Source of the DNA: Methylosinus sp. C49
GTDB taxonomy: Bacteria; Pseudomonadota; Alphaproteobacteria; Rhizobiales; Beijerinckiaceae
Length of the DNA: 64,000 bases
Assembly (NCBI RefSeq): GCF_009936375.1
Contig: NZ_AP022332.1
Span: forward strand, 3,690,501 to 3,754,500
Direction of reading: 5' to 3'
Position 1 is the first letter of the stretch; every line of letters begins with the position of its first letter. A program made the position numbers and the translations under genes. Positions 1 to 9,623 of the stretch are shown here, piece after piece. Under the pieces are notes generated by a model. It had not been told where the DNA came from. It did no database searches and saw only the letters and a list, made by a program, of their open reading frames with translations.

Positions 1-107
1 TGATCATGGACGCGCGCGTGCGCGCCGGCTGGATCGAGGCGCCGGAGCCCGAGGCGGAAGCCGAGGCCGCAGAACCGGCAGAGGCGCAGCAGACCGAGGC
101 GCAGTGA
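1..107 (+). CDS. nusA: Transcription termination/antitermination protein NusA, C-terminal end (partial)
   Basis: Only the last 34 codons are present, reading in frame from base 3 to the TGA at 105-107. The tail contains ARVRAGWIEAPEP followed by a Glu/Ala-rich acidic run, which resembles the end of alphaproteobacterial NusA. The assignment rests mostly on position: nusA normally lies directly upstream of ylxR and infB, and the next gene starts with a GTG that overlaps this stop codon. NusA binds RNA polymerase and modulates pausing, termination and antitermination. The catalytic and RNA-binding domains lie outside the window, so nothing more can be checked. Confidence 0.75.
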   Translation, partial: IMDARVRAGWIEAPEPEAEAEAAEPAEAQQTEAQ

Positions 108-844
108 CGAAACGAGACGGCGAGCGAATGAGAGAGGCCGAGGCGAGCGAACGGACCTGCATCGTCACCCGCCGGCGCGACGCGCCGGAGGGGATGATCC
201 GTTTCGTGCGCGCGCCGGACGGCGTTCTCACGCCGGACATAAGATCGCGCCTGCCCGGCCGCGGCGCCTGGGTGACGGCGCGCGCCGATGTCGTGGCCGA
301 AGCATTGAAGAAGCGCGCCTTCGCGCGCCAATTGAAGGCCGAGGTCTCGGCGTCGCCGTCGCTTCCCGCGGACGTCGATCGGCTGCTGGAGGCCGATTGC
401 CTGCAATCGCTGGCGATGGCCAATAAGGCGGGCGCGGTGATCGCCGGCTTCGGTAAGGTGTGCGAGGCGCTGGAGAAAGGCGCCGTCGCCGCTGTGCTGG
501 AGGCGCGCGACGGCTCGGCGGATGGACGGCGCAAGCTCGCCCAGGCGGCGCGCCGCGCGGCCACGGCGCGCGGATGCGGCGAGAAGGTCACAGAGACGAT
601 CTCTCTGTTCGATTCTCTTCAATTGGATTTGGCTTTGGGCCGCACAAATGTGATACATGCAGCCCTCGCGCCGGGCGGACCGACGCAAGCCTTTTTGGCG
701 CGCTGCCGCCGCCTCGCCGCCTATAGAGGCGAGAGCGCATCCGGCGACGCGCAGATTCTGAACAGCGAGCGGACCGACGAGCTCGGCCCGCTGAAAGACG
801 TAACCGAACAGGCGCAGCCCGAGGATCGGAAACTGGATGAGTGA
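104..844 (+). CDS. ylxR: YlxR (DUF448) / L7Ae-like RNA-binding protein
   Basis: This is a 246-residue protein. The N-terminal YlxR domain (about residues 15-85) shows RTCIVTRR and the loop LPGRGAWV. An L7Ae/L30e-like domain follows (about 90-185, with [16 protein letters not shown]). The C-terminal 40 residues look disordered. The two-domain form is usual in alphaproteobacteria, and YlxR-type proteins are thought to bind RNA or act with NusA and ribosome assembly. The GTG start overlaps the nusA stop and the end overlaps infB by 8 bases, so the three genes are probably translationally coupled. An ATG at 128 is an alternative start. Confidence 0.85.
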   Translation: MTKRDGERMREAEASERTCIVTRRRDAPEGMIRFVRAPDGVLTPDIRSRLPGRGAWVTARADVVAEALKKRAFARQLKAEVSASPSLPADVDRLLEADCLQSLAMANKAGAVIAGFGKVCEALEKGAVAAVLEARDGSADGRRKLAQAARRAATARGCGEKVTETISLFDSLQLDLALGRTNVIHAALAPGGPTQAFLARCRRLAAYRGESASGDAQILNSERTDELGPLKDVTEQAQPEDRKLDE

Positions 845-3536
845 GACCGAGACCGAGAACAGCGGCGACAAGACGCTGACCGTCACGCCGTCGAAGACGT
901 TGCATTTGAAGCAGCGTCCGACCGAGCATGGCGGAATGGTGCGCCAGAGCTTCTCCCACGGCCGCTCCAAGGTGGTCGTGGTCGAGAAGGTGAAGCGTCG
1001 CGCGCCCGGACATGTCGAGACCAAGCCGGCCGCTCCGGCGACGGCGGCGCCCGCCGCGCCGGCGGCCCCCGCAGCTCCGCCGGCTCCGGCGCCGGCCGCT
1101 CCTGTCGCCGCCGCGCCGCCGCCTCCGCCGAGAGCAGAGACCCCGCGCCCGCAGCCTGCGCCCAAGCGCGGCTCCGGCATGGTGCTGCGCGCGCTGACCG
1201 ACGATGAGCGCGAGGCCCGCGCCCGCGCCCTGGTCGACGCCCGCACCCGCGAGGAGGAAGACCGTCGCCGCGCCGAGGCGGAAGCCAAGGCGCGCGCCGA
1301 GCGCGAGGCCCGCGAGCGCGAGGAGCGCGCCGCCGCCGAAGCCCGCAAACGCGAGGAAGAAGAGCGTCTCGCCCGCGACGCCGAGTCGAAGCGCCGTTCC
1401 GAGGAGGAGGCGCGCCGTCGCCTCGCCGGAGGCGGCGCGCCCGAGCCGCATGTTGCGACCTCCGCCACCGCACGCCCGGCCCAGCCGCGCCCGGCTCCGG
1501 CCGCCGGCGGAGAGGTGCCCCGCCCCGCCGCGACCGCGACGGAAGACGCCGAGAAGCGCGTCGTCCGCCGTCCCGCCGGAGTCATCGCCGTCAAGGCGCC
1601 GCCGCCGCCGCCCCGTCCGACGCCCTCGCGCGGCGGCGCGCAGAAGGACCGCGGCCGCCTCACCGTCTCCACCGCGACGTCCGAGCAGGAAGAGCGCACG
1701 CGCTCCGTCGCCTCCTTCCGCCGCCGCACGCAGCGCCTCAAATCCTTCGGCCAGGCCGAGCAGAAGGAGAAGATCGCCCGCGAGGTCATCCTCCCGGAGA
1801 CGATCACCATTCAGGAGCTCGCCAACCGCATGTCGGAGCGCGGCGTCGACGTGATTCGCCTGCTGATGAAGCAGGGCGCGCTGCACAAGATCACCGACGT
1901 CATCGACGCCGATACGGCGCAGCTCGTCGCCGAGGAGCTCGGCCATGCGGTCAAGCGCGTCGCCGAGTCCGATGTCGAGGAGGGCCTGTTCGACGAGCCC
2001 GACGCCGAGGGCGAGCTCGAGTCGCGGCCGCCGGTCGTCACCATCATGGGCCATGTCGATCACGGCAAGACCTCGCTGCTCGACGCGATCCGCCACGCCA
2101 ATGTCGTGGCCGGCGAGGCGGGCGGCATCACGCAGCATATCGGCGCCTATCAGGTGAGGGCGCCCAATGGCGCGCCGATCACCTTCATCGACACCCCCGG
2201 CCACGCGGCCTTCACCGCCATGCGCGCCCGCGGCGCCAAGGTCACGGACATTGTGATCCTGGTCGTGGCGGCGGATGACGGCGTGATGCCGCAGACGATC
2301 GAGGCGATCCACCACGCCAAGGCTGCGGAAGTTCCAATCATCGTCGCGATCAACAAGATCGACAAGCCCGACGCCAAGCCCGAGCGCGTGCGCACCGAGC
2401 TGCTGCAGCACGAGGTGCAGACGGAGACCTTCGGCGGCGACACGCTCGAGGTGGAGGTCTCCGCCAAGGAGAAGCTCAATCTCGACAAGCTGCTCGACGC
2501 CATCACCCTGCAGTCGGAAGTGCTCGATCTCAAGGCCAATCCCGAGCGCTCCGCCGAAGGCACGGTGATCGAGGCGCGGCTCGACAAAGGTCGCGGACCG
2601 GTCGCCACCGTGCTGGTGCAGCGCGGCACGCTAGAGGTCGGCGACATCATCGTCGCCGGCTCGCAATGGGGCCGCGTGCGCGCGCTGCTCGACGACAAGG
2701 GCGTCGTTGTGCAGACCGCCGGGCCGTCCTTCCCGGTCGAGATTCTCGGCTTCTCCGGCACGCCGGAAGCCGGCGACCGCGTCGCCGTCGTCGAGACGGA
2801 AGCGCGTGCGCGCGAGATCACCGAATATCGCGAGCGTCAGCGTCGCGACAAGCTGGCCGCGCGCGGCGGCGGCGCCCGCACCTCGCTCACCGATATGATG
2901 AGCCAGCTGAAGACCGCCGGCCGCAAGGAGTTCCCGCTCGTCATCAAGGGCGACGTGCAGGGCTCCGTGGAGGCGATCGTCGCGGCGCTCGACAAGCTCG
3001 GCACGGACGAAGTCGGCGCGCGCGTCGTGCATGCGGGCGTCGGCGGCATCTCCGAATCCGACATAGCGCTCGCCGAAGCGTCCAACGCCGTCGTCATCGG
3101 CTTCAACGTGCGCGCGCATAAGGAAGCGCGCGAGGCGTCCGAGCGCGGCGGCATTGAAATCCGCTACTACAACATCATCTACAATCTCGTGGATGATGTG
3201 AAGGCGGCGATGTCCGGCCTGCTCGCGCCCACACTGCGCGAGACCATGCTGGGCAATGCGCAGATTCTCGAAGTGTTCGACATTTCCAAGGTCGGCAAGG
3301 TGGCGGGTTGCCGCGTGACCGACGGCTCGGTGGAGCGCGGCGCCAATGTGCGTCTCATCCGCGACAATGTCGTCGTCCACGAAGGCAAGCTGTCGACGCT
3401 CAAGCGCTTCAAGGACGAGGTCAAGGAAGTGCAGGCCGGACAGGAGTGCGGCATGGCTTTCGAGAACTATCAGGACATGCGCGCCGGCGACGTCATCGAG
3501 TGCTATCGCGTCGAGGAGATCAAGCGGACGCTGTGA
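837..3536 (+). CDS. infB: Translation initiation factor IF-2
   Basis: This 899-residue GTPase places initiator fMet-tRNA on the 30S subunit and promotes 70S joining. Residues about 60-300 form a low-complexity Pro/Ala- then Arg/Glu-rich linker. The IF2 N-domain precedes the G domain, which has G1 GHVDHGKT at about 405-412, DTPGH at about 452 and NKID at about 506. Domains II to IV follow, including the tRNA-binding C-terminal part. The length fits alphaproteobacterial IF2. The start overlaps the ylxR stop, as in the conserved nusA-ylxR-infB order. The Arg/Glu-rich part probably forms a long charged helix. Confidence 0.98.
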   Translation: MSETETENSGDKTLTVTPSKTLHLKQRPTEHGGMVRQSFSHGRSKVVVVEKVKRRAPGHVETKPAAPATAAPAAPAAPAAPPAPAPAAPVAAAPPPPPRAETPRPQPAPKRGSGMVLRALTDDEREARARALVDARTREEEDRRRAEAEAKARAEREAREREERAAAEARKREEEERLARDAESKRRSEEEARRRLAGGGAPEPHVATSATARPAQPRPAPAAGGEVPRPAATATEDAEKRVVRRPAGVIAVKAPPPPPRPTPSRGGAQKDRGRLTVSTATSEQEERTRSVASFRRRTQRLKSFGQAEQKEKIAREVILPETITIQELANRMSERGVDVIRLLMKQGALHKITDVIDADTAQLVAEELGHAVKRVAESDVEEGLFDEPDAEGELESRPPVVTIMGHVDHGKTSLLDAIRHANVVAGEAGGITQHIGAYQVRAPNGAPITFIDTPGHAAFTAMRARGAKVTDIVILVVAADDGVMPQTIEAIHHAKAAEVPIIVAINKIDKPDAKPERVRTELLQHEVQTETFGGDTLEVEVSAKEKLNLDKLLDAITLQSEVLDLKANPERSAEGTVIEARLDKGRGPVATVLVQRGTLEVGDIIVAGSQWGRVRALLDDKGVVVQTAGPSFPVEILGFSGTPEAGDRVAVVETEARAREITEYRERQRRDKLAARGGGARTSLTDMMSQLKTAGRKEFPLVIKGDVQGSVEAIVAALDKLGTDEVGARVVHAGVGGISESDIALAEASNAVVIGFNVRAHKEAREASERGGIEIRYYNIIYNLVDDVKAAMSGLLAPTLRETMLGNAQILEVFDISKVGKVAGCRVTDGSVERGANVRLIRDNVVVHEGKLSTLKRFKDEVKEVQAGQECGMAFENYQDMRAGDVIECYRVEEIKRTL

Positions 3537-3573
3537 TCGGCGCCCGCTCGACCGTCCATCAAGGATTTTGACG

Positions 3574-3918
3574 ATGCTCCAGCCTCGGGAACGGGAAGGG
3601 AAGCGGCGAGACGCTATCCGTTCGGCCATGCGTTTCGTGCGCGTTCGCGAAGCGACCGGGATGGTCCGGTCAGCTTATGTCGCCGCGAGCGCGTCGGCCA
3701 CGACGGAACTCTCGTCCTCGATAGAATCGCTTTGTCGAGAAACGCCGAAGGAAGCATTCGATTTTGCCGTCGATGTTCTGACGAACACGGCGCAGATGAT
3801 GTCGACGCTCGTCGACGAGAGCGGCGTCTGTGTGAGCGAAATCGAATCGAAAGGCGAACGCCTCGATAGGTTGAACGAAGAGAACAAGCGGCGTCTCGCC
3901 GAGCTGATGCTCGGGTGA
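3574..3918 (+). CDS. Small hypothetical protein, helical
   Basis: This 114-residue ORF has a good ribosome-binding site (AAGGA at 3561-3565, 8 bases before the ATG). I do not recognise a family. The protein is predicted mainly helical: a basic N-terminus, an Ala/Ser-rich stretch near residues 30-50, and a charged C-terminal helix (LNEENKRRLAEL) that could form a coiled coil. It has no signal peptide or membrane segment. The general look (VDVL and VDES helices) is slightly phasin-like, but that is weak. It sits between infB and rbfA, normally neighbours, and the next small gene begins at its stop codon. Confidence 0.7.
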   Translation: MLQPREREGKRRDAIRSAMRFVRVREATGMVRSAYVAASASATTELSSSIESLCRETPKEAFDFAVDVLTNTAQMMSTLVDESGVCVSEIESKGERLDRLNEENKRRLAELMLG

Positions 3919-3920
3919 CC

Positions 3921-4256
3921 ATGACGGAAGCGCCTCCAGCTCATCAGCCTCCTGGACCCCTCGGTGAGGAAAAGTGGTCTGCGCCATCGTGGAGAAAAAT
4001 CGCCGAGTTCGTCACAGGCGTGTTTCAGCTGCAACGTTCTGTGGAGCAGCTGAAAAGAGACAATGAGCGTCTTCGCGAGGAAGTCGGCCGGTTGCAGAGA
4101 ATCGTGGACGATCATACAGGGCAGCTGAAGGTCATGATGACCTTGATGGAAACGGCCGTGAACGAACGCGCGGTTCGCGCCGGAGAGAAGGCCGCCCTTC
4201 GTCTCGTCGAACAAATGCTGATGTTGCGAGAAAACGACAAGACTCGCGAAGACTGA
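3921..4256 (+). CDS. Small coiled-coil hypothetical protein
   Basis: This 111-residue protein has a Pro-rich N-terminus and then a strong coiled-coil region (about 35-75, with heptads such as [19 protein letters not shown]), followed by further charged helix. The family is unknown. It starts 2 bases after the upstream stop; a GTG at 3915 overlapping that stop is an alternative giving two more residues. Pairing with the preceding helical protein suggests the two could form a complex, but that is inference from co-location only. rbfA follows 10 bases later, so the pair is probably co-transcribed with translation genes. Confidence 0.7.
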   Translation: MTEAPPAHQPPGPLGEEKWSAPSWRKIAEFVTGVFQLQRSVEQLKRDNERLREEVGRLQRIVDDHTGQLKVMMTLMETAVNERAVRAGEKAALRLVEQMLMLRENDKTRED

Positions 4257-4266
4257 GCAAAAAACC

Positions 4267-4692
4267 ATGTCCAGAGCCCATCACGCCCATGGGGCGGAGC
4301 CGTCGCAGCGCATGTTGCGCGTCGCCGAGCTCGTCCGCCATCAGATCGCTTCGATGCTTTCGCGCGGGGATATCGCCGATCCCGTGCTCGAGCAGCATGT
4401 CGTCACCGTCTCGCGCGTGACGATGAGCCCGGATTTGAAGCTCGCCACCGTCTATGTCATGCCGCTCGGCGGCAAGGACGAGCCGGAGGTGCTGCGCGCT
4501 TTCGACCGCCACAAAAAATATCTGCGCGGCGAGATCGCCCATAGCGTCAATCTCAAATTCGCCCCGGAGGTGCGTTTCCGCATCGACGATAGTTTCGACA
4601 ATGTCGCGCGCATCGACGCGCTGCTGAACTCCGAGCGCGTGCGCCGCGATCTCGAGCAGCCCACAGACGAAGAGAACGGCGCCCAGCAATGA
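4267..4692 (+). CDS. rbfA: Ribosome-binding factor A
   Basis: RbfA is a KH-fold factor that binds the 30S subunit late in assembly and supports 16S rRNA 5'-end maturation. The 141-residue product is slightly longer than E. coli RbfA. It shows [17 protein letters not shown] at the N-terminus, the core [19 protein letters not shown], and the helix [12 protein letters not shown]. The stop overlaps the truB start (ATGA at 4689-4692), the standard rbfA-truB coupling. Confidence 0.97.
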   Translation: MSRAHHAHGAEPSQRMLRVAELVRHQIASMLSRGDIADPVLEQHVVTVSRVTMSPDLKLATVYVMPLGGKDEPEVLRAFDRHKKYLRGEIAHSVNLKFAPEVRFRIDDSFDNVARIDALLNSERVRRDLEQPTDEENGAQQ

Positions 4693-5588
4693 ACGGAAGA
4701 AAATCGACCCGCGCCGTCGTCGACGGCTGGGTGGTGCTCGACAAGCCCGTCGGCATGACCTCGACGCACGCCGTCTCGCGCTTGAAGCGAATCTATAATG
4801 GCAAGAAGGCCGGACACGCCGGCACGCTGGACCCGCTCGCCTCCGGCATATTGCCGATCGCTTTCGGCGAGGCGACCAAGACCGTGCCTTTCGTGCAAGA
4901 CGGCGAGAAGGCTTATTCCTTCACCGTGCGCTGGGGCGTCGAGACCGACACGGACGACGCCGACGGCAAATCCGTGCGCGAGAGCGAGGAGCGGCCGACG
5001 ATCGCGCAGATCGAGGCGCTGCTGCCGCGCTTTCTCGGCGACATATTGCAGGTGCCGCCGCAATATTCCGCCATCAAGATCGCCGGCGAGCGCGCCTATG
5101 ATCTCGCGCGCGACGGCGAGACGGTGGAGCTGAAGCCCCGCCCCGTCACCATCCATCGCCTCTCCATCGTCGATGCGACGGAGGAGGAGACCAAGCTCGT
5201 CATGGAATGCGGCAAGGGCGCCTATGTGCGCTCCATCGCGCGCGATCTCGGACGGCTGCTCGGCTGCTTCGGCCATGTGACCGCGCTGCGCCGCACGCGG
5301 GTCGGCCCCTTCCTCGAGGAGGACAGCTACACGCTGGACGAGATCGAGGGCGGCGAAGCGGCCAATGCGCTTCTCTCGGTCGAGGCGGGCCTCACCGAGC
5401 TGCCCTGCGTCGTCGTCGATCGCGACGCCGCGGCGCGGCTGCGGCGCGGCGGCTCGCTGATCCTGCGCGGCCGCGACGCGCCTGCGGGCGGCGTCGTCTA
5501 TGCGGCCTGCGGCGGCGTACCCGTCGCTTTCGGCGAGGTGGTGGAAGGCGCGCTGGAGCCCTCGCGCGTGTTCAACCTGCCGTTCTGA
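4689..5588 (+). CDS. truB: tRNA pseudouridine(55) synthase
   Basis: TruB converts U55 of the tRNA T-loop to pseudouridine. The 299-residue protein carries the catalytic motif [12 protein letters not shown] with the nucleophilic aspartate at residue 48, plus the conserved [13 protein letters not shown] segment and a C-terminal PUA-like part. In many alphaproteobacteria rpsO and pnp follow truB. Here an intergenic hairpin repeat and murI follow instead, so the usual order is broken at this point. Confidence 0.97.
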   Translation: MNGRKSTRAVVDGWVVLDKPVGMTSTHAVSRLKRIYNGKKAGHAGTLDPLASGILPIAFGEATKTVPFVQDGEKAYSFTVRWGVETDTDDADGKSVRESEERPTIAQIEALLPRFLGDILQVPPQYSAIKIAGERAYDLARDGETVELKPRPVTIHRLSIVDATEEETKLVMECGKGAYVRSIARDLGRLLGCFGHVTALRRTRVGPFLEEDSYTLDEIEGGEAANALLSVEAGLTELPCVVVDRDAAARLRRGGSLILRGRDAPAGGVVYAACGGVPVAFGEVVEGALEPSRVFNLPF

Positions 5589-5646
5589 CGCGAGGTTGAT
5601 CTTCGCGGGGGAACGGGTTCTATTCAGGGAGAGGCCCCCTCCCCAT

Positions 5647-5671
5647 CCCTCCCCCGCTTTGCGGGAGAGGG
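5647..5671. repeat. Intergenic hairpin repeat, CTCCC/GGGAG type (copy 1)
   Basis: Imperfect inverted repeat with arms CCCTCCCCCGC and GCGGGAGAGGG (one mismatch) and a 3-base loop, between truB and murI. There is no T-run, so it is a poor intrinsic terminator. Its sequence is closely related to the hairpins near 8106, 9589, 28342 and 28453, which suggests a dispersed REP-like family. Confidence 0.65.
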
Positions 5672-5708
5672 GGAAGGTTCGGGGACGTCAGGACACTGCG
5701 AGCCGACC

Positions 5709-6512
5709 GTGACGCCCCCCGTCCCCAAAATACTCGTCTTCGACTCCGGACTCGGCGGCCTCACCGTCTTCACCGAGGTCGCGAAGCTGCGCCCCCATGC
5801 GGCGCTGCTCTATTGCGCCGATGACGCCGGCTTCCCCTATGGTCCGCTCTCCGAGACAGCGCTGGTCGCGCGCGTCATGGAGGTGATGGAACGGCTGATC
5901 GCCGAGCTGGCGCCGGACCTCGTCGTCATCGCCTGCAACACGGCCTCCACGCGCGCGCTTCCCCCTTTGAGGGCGCGCTGGCCGCAGCTTCCCTTCGTCG
6001 GCACTGTGCCGGCGATAAAGCCTGCCGCCGAGCGCTCGCGCTCGCGCCTCATCTCCGTGCTGGCGACGCCCGGCACTGTGGCGCGCGATTACACCCGCGC
6101 GCTCATCGCCAGCTTCGCGGAAGATTGCGCGGTGACGCTGATCGGCTCGACGCGCCTCGCCCCGCTCGCCGAAGATTTTATGCGCGGCGCCGCTGTTTCA
6201 GAGGAGGCGATCGCCCGCGAGATCGCGCCCTGCTTCGTCACGCACGACGATGCGCGAACGGATGTCGTCGTGCTCGCCTGCACGCATTACCCGCTGCTGC
6301 TGGATTTTTTTCGGCGCCTCGCGCCCTGGCCGCTCGAATGGATCGACCCCGCCCCCGCCATCGCGCGCCAGGCCGATCGGCTGCTCGCCGAGCGTTTCGG
6401 CCCCGATAGCTCTGGAGCCGCGCCGGCGCCTCGCGCGATCTTCACAAGCGGGGCGCGCCCGGAGCCCGCGCTGGCCGCGGCGCTGACTCGAATGGGCTTT
6501 TCTCCCGATTGA
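5709..6512 (+). CDS. murI: Glutamate racemase
   Basis: MurI interconverts L- and D-glutamate for peptidoglycan synthesis. The 267-residue protein has the N-terminal signature VFDSGLGGLTV and both catalytic cysteines: Cys76 in CNTAS and Cys191 in CTHYPLL. A GTG start is chosen because the conserved N-terminus begins only a few residues later and no in-frame ATG fits. It stands alone between the truB operon and homospermidine synthase. Confidence 0.96.
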   Translation: MTPPVPKILVFDSGLGGLTVFTEVAKLRPHAALLYCADDAGFPYGPLSETALVARVMEVMERLIAELAPDLVVIACNTASTRALPPLRARWPQLPFVGTVPAIKPAAERSRSRLISVLATPGTVARDYTRALIASFAEDCAVTLIGSTRLAPLAEDFMRGAAVSEEAIAREIAPCFVTHDDARTDVVVLACTHYPLLLDFFRRLAPWPLEWIDPAPAIARQADRLLAERFGPDSSGAAPAPRAIFTSGARPEPALAAALTRMGFSPD

Positions 6513-6659
6513 GATTGCGCCCCATCTGCCGCAGAGCGGGAGAAGCGAACCATCCGGCCGACCGAAAACGGTCTCGCCCTCGTTTTTCCTTGATTATGTC
6601 CGCCGCTCTTGCTGTAACGCGCCGCACAATAAATTCTCGAACTCCAAGAGGTGAGCGAA

Positions 6660-8093
6660 ATGGCAGACTGGCCCGTCCATGCGAAGATTACCGGCCCGAT
6701 CGTTCTGATCGGCTTCGGCTCCATCGGACGTGGCATCTTGCCGCTCATCGAACGCCATTTCGACTATGACAAGAGCCGTTTCACCGTCATCGACCCTGTC
6801 GATACGCATCGCGAAATGCTGGATATTCGCGGCGTCGCGTTCCAGAAGGTCGCGCTGACCAAGGACAATTACCGCGAGGTGCTCACCCCCCTGCTCACCA
6901 AGGGCGAGGGACAGGGCTTCGTCGTCAATCTCTCGGTCGACACCTCCTCGCTCGACATTATGAAGCTCGCTCGCGAGCTGGGCTGCCTCTATGTCGATAC
7001 GGTCGTAGAGCCTTGGACCGGCTTCTACTTCGACACCACCCTCGGCAATGAATCTCGCACCAATTACGCGCTGCGCGAGACCGTGCTGGAGGAGCGTCGC
7101 CGCAATCCGGGCGGGCCGACCGCCGTCTCCTGCGTCGGCGCCAATCCCGGCATGGTGTCCTGGTTCGTGAAGCAGGCGCTTCTCAACATCGCCGCAGACA
7201 CCGGCCTGAAGGTCGAAGAACCCAAGACCCGCGCCGATTGGGGCGCGCTGGCGCAGAAGCTCGGCGTCAAGGGCATTCACATCGCCGAGCGCGACACGCA
7301 GCGCGCCAAGAGCCCGAAGCCGCGCGACGTCTTCGTCAACACCTGGTCGGTGGAAGGCTTCGTCTCCGAGGGTCAGCAGCCGGCCGAGCTCGGCTGGGGC
7401 ACGCATGAGAAATCGCTGCCGGATATCGCCGGCACGCATTCCTCCGGCTGCGGCGCGGCGATCTATCTGAAATCGCCGGGCGCCAACACGCGCGTACGCA
7501 GCTGGACGCCGACACCGGGACCGCAATTCGGCTTCCTCGTCACCCATAACGAGTCGATCTCGATCGCCGATTTCCTCACCGTGCGCGACGAAGCCGGCAA
7601 AGTGGTCTATCGGCCGACCTGCCATTACGCCTATCATCCGGCCGACGACGCCGTTCTGTCGCTGCACGAAATGTTCGGCCGCGCCGGCAAGATGCAGGCG
7701 AGCTGGAAAATTCTCGACGAGAACGAGATCGTCGACGGCATAGACGAGCTCGGCGTGCTGCTCTACGGCCACGCCAAGAACGCCTATTGGTACGGCTCCC
7801 GCCTCTCCATCGAGGAGACGCGCGAACTCGCGCCCTATCAGAACGCCACCGGCCTGCAAGTGAGCTCGGCCGCGCTCGCCGGCATGGTGTGGGCGCTGGA
7901 AAATCCCAACGCCGGCATTGTCGAGGCCGACGAGGTGGATTTCCGCCGCTGCCTCGAAGTGCAGCTGCCCTATCTCGGCCCGGTCGAAGGGGTCTACACG
8001 GATTGGACGCCGCTCGACGGCCGCCCGGGTCTCTTCCCGGAGGATATCGACGAGAGCGACCCCTGGCAGTTCAAGAATATTCTGGTTCGATAA
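6660..8093 (+). CDS. hss: Homospermidine synthase
   Basis: This enzyme makes sym-homospermidine from putrescine (or putrescine plus spermidine) with NAD as prosthetic cofactor; the polyamine is typical of many alphaproteobacteria. The 477-residue product has an N-terminal Rossmann motif GFGSIGRG (residues 18-25) and the saccharopine-dehydrogenase-like fold of the bacterial family, with segments such as VVEPWTGFYFD and CVGANPGMVSWF. The ATG at 6660 is preferred over GTG 6651 because AAGAGG lies at proper spacing before it. It appears monocistronic and faces the OGT-like gene convergently. Confidence 0.95.
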   Translation: MADWPVHAKITGPIVLIGFGSIGRGILPLIERHFDYDKSRFTVIDPVDTHREMLDIRGVAFQKVALTKDNYREVLTPLLTKGEGQGFVVNLSVDTSSLDIMKLARELGCLYVDTVVEPWTGFYFDTTLGNESRTNYALRETVLEERRRNPGGPTAVSCVGANPGMVSWFVKQALLNIAADTGLKVEEPKTRADWGALAQKLGVKGIHIAERDTQRAKSPKPRDVFVNTWSVEGFVSEGQQPAELGWGTHEKSLPDIAGTHSSGCGAAIYLKSPGANTRVRSWTPTPGPQFGFLVTHNESISIADFLTVRDEAGKVVYRPTCHYAYHPADDAVLSLHEMFGRAGKMQASWKILDENEIVDGIDELGVLLYGHAKNAYWYGSRLSIEETRELAPYQNATGLQVSSAALAGMVWALENPNAGIVEADEVDFRRCLEVQLPYLGPVEGVYTDWTPLDGRPGLFPEDIDESDPWQFKNILVR

Positions 8094-8105
8094 CGCAAAT
8101 GCGAT

Positions 8106-8129
8106 CCTTCTCCCGCGAGCGGGGGAAGG
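8106..8129. repeat. Intergenic hairpin repeat (copy 2), possible terminator of hss
   Basis: Inverted repeat CCTTCTCCCGC / GCGGGGGAAGG with a 2-base loop, one wobble pair, followed on the + strand by TTTCGCTTC. It lies between the convergent hss and OGT-like genes, so it could end hss transcripts. By sequence it belongs to the same hairpin family as 5647 and 9589. Confidence 0.6.
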
Positions 8130-8136
8130 TTTCGCT

Positions 8137-9495
8137 TCATGCCGCCGGAATGAGCGCCGGCGGCAGGCCCGCCTCTCGCCTTTTCCACATGGACTGGAAC
8201 AGCCCTTCGAGATCGCGCGTGTAGGCGCGAACGTCGAAGAGCGCAGCGCTCTCGCGACTGCGCGCGAGCTTCGACTTCAGCTCGGCGAGATGGGCCGGAT
8301 CGGTCGCCAGCCGATAGGCGAGATCGAAATAACCATCGAGATCGGCGGCGATCAGCTCGGTCAGGCCAACAGCGCGCAGCAGGCTGCCGGCGACGCGCGA
8401 GGGGAAGGTGGAGCCGCTGCAAGTGACGATCGGCACGCCCGCCCACAGCGCGTCGCTCGCCGTGGTGTGGGCGTTATAGGGCGCCGTGTCGAGCACGAGA
8501 TCGGCGATCTGAATTCGCGCGAGATGCTCGCCCTGCGCCATATCCGGCGCGAAGACCAAGCGATTGCCATTCACGCCGCGATTCCACGCCTCATTGCGCA
8601 GATTGCCCTCCGCCATGGGCGCGCCGAGCAGCCATAGGACGCTGTGCGGCACAGCGTCGAGCAGACGGCACCAGACGTCGAACATCTCCGGCGTGAATTT
8701 ATAGGCCTGATTGAAGCAGCAGAAGACAACGCCCTGCTCGGGCAGGCCCATGCTGGCGCGGGTCGGCCTTTCTCCGATCGGCCCGGCGCGCCCGTGCGGC
8801 TGATAGCTGTTCGGCATATAGGCGAAGGATTCGGAATAATCGCCAGCGGAGGCGAGCGGCGTCACATAATCGTCGGTAATGATATAATCGCAGATATCAT
8901 CGCCGAGCGTGCCCGGATAGCCGAGATAATTGACCTGCACGGGCGCCGGACGCAGCATCAGAATGCCGCTGCGCGCATTGGCGGTGAAGCCTTTGAGATC
9001 GATGAGTATGTCCACCTCGTCGCGATGGATCGCGCGGGCGGCGTCGCCGTCCGAGAGCGCCTCTATGTCGACGAAAGAGTCGAAAGCGCCGACGAGGCGG
9101 CGGCGCATGGTCTTGCCGTCATCGGCCCCGTAGGAATAGGCGTTGACGCTGAAGCGCTCGCGATCATGCGCCTCCAACGTCTCGATCAGCAGCAGCGCGG
9201 TCGCATGATCGTGGAAATCATTGGAGAGGTAGCCGAGCCTGATCTTGCGGCCGTCGGCGGCGCGGAAACGAAAATCGAGCGCGAGCCGCGCCGCGACCGC
9301 GGCGGCGCGCCGATCGCGCGTCCATAGCTCCGAGCAGCGCCTGTGATCCGTGGCGCCGACGCCCGGCTGCGAGAGCAGCAGAAAGGGCGGCAATGAGCCG
9401 GACCTTCCCGCCTCGAGAAGATCGTCGAGCGCTTTCGCATCCTCTGCGAACTCACCCCATTCACACATGCCGCGGCTGCGTCCGGGCGATCGCAT
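8137..9495 (-). CDS. OGT-like (GT41 family) glycosyltransferase
   Basis: The protein resembles the catalytic region of O-linked N-acetylglucosaminyltransferases (SPINDLY/OGT, GT41), which transfer sugar from a nucleotide donor to Ser/Thr. Recognisable pieces are MCEWGEF near the N-terminus, IRLGYLSNDFHDHA, QVNYLGYPGTLG, FCCFNQAYKFTPE and the donor-site segment LDTAPYNAHTTASDALWAG. With the ATG at 9495, which has GGGAGG 5 bases upstream, it has 452 residues and no TPR array, unlike many family members. The longer ORF starting at 9603 begins inside a palindrome and is less likely. Acceptor and substrate cannot be read from the sequence. Confidence 0.85.
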   Translation of the reverse strand: MRSPGRSRGMCEWGEFAEDAKALDDLLEAGRSGSLPPFLLLSQPGVGATDHRRCSELWTRDRRAAAVAARLALDFRFRAADGRKIRLGYLSNDFHDHATALLLIETLEAHDRERFSVNAYSYGADDGKTMRRRLVGAFDSFVDIEALSDGDAARAIHRDEVDILIDLKGFTANARSGILMLRPAPVQVNYLGYPGTLGDDICDYIITDDYVTPLASAGDYSESFAYMPNSYQPHGRAGPIGERPTRASMGLPEQGVVFCCFNQAYKFTPEMFDVWCRLLDAVPHSVLWLLGAPMAEGNLRNEAWNRGVNGNRLVFAPDMAQGEHLARIQIADLVLDTAPYNAHTTASDALWAGVPIVTCSGSTFPSRVAGSLLRAVGLTELIAADLDGYFDLAYRLATDPAHLAELKSKLARSRESAALFDVRAYTRDLEGLFQSMWKRREAGLPPALIPAA

Positions 9496-9588
9496 CGTCG
9501 CCTCCCAGGTCGAGTAATTCGCCTGGACATGAAGGCGCCTATCGCCTTCCAGATCAGACAAGGAAAAACAAGCAATCCATGCGCCAGC

Positions 9589-9616
9589 ATCCTTCTCCCG
9601 CACGCGGGAGAAGGAT
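9589..9616. repeat. Intergenic perfect hairpin repeat (copy 3)
   Basis: A perfect inverted repeat with 13-base arms (ATCCTTCTCCCGC and its complement) and a 2-base loop, between cysA and the OGT-like gene. A T-rich run follows only on the + strand, where no gene is ending, so it is not an obvious terminator for cysA. It is the best-conserved copy of the CTCCC hairpin family in this window. Confidence 0.75.
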
Positions 9617-9623
9617 CTTCTTT

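Noticed and set aside
588-2411. 607-codon open frame on the minus strand opposite infB
   Set aside because: Shadow of the GC-rich infB frame; low-complexity Arg/Gly/Ala composition, no start signal, no family resemblance.
9496-9603. 36-codon extension of the OGT-like gene
   Set aside because: The upstream ATG falls inside the 9589-9616 palindrome and lacks a ribosome-binding site; the ATG at 9495 has GGGAGG.
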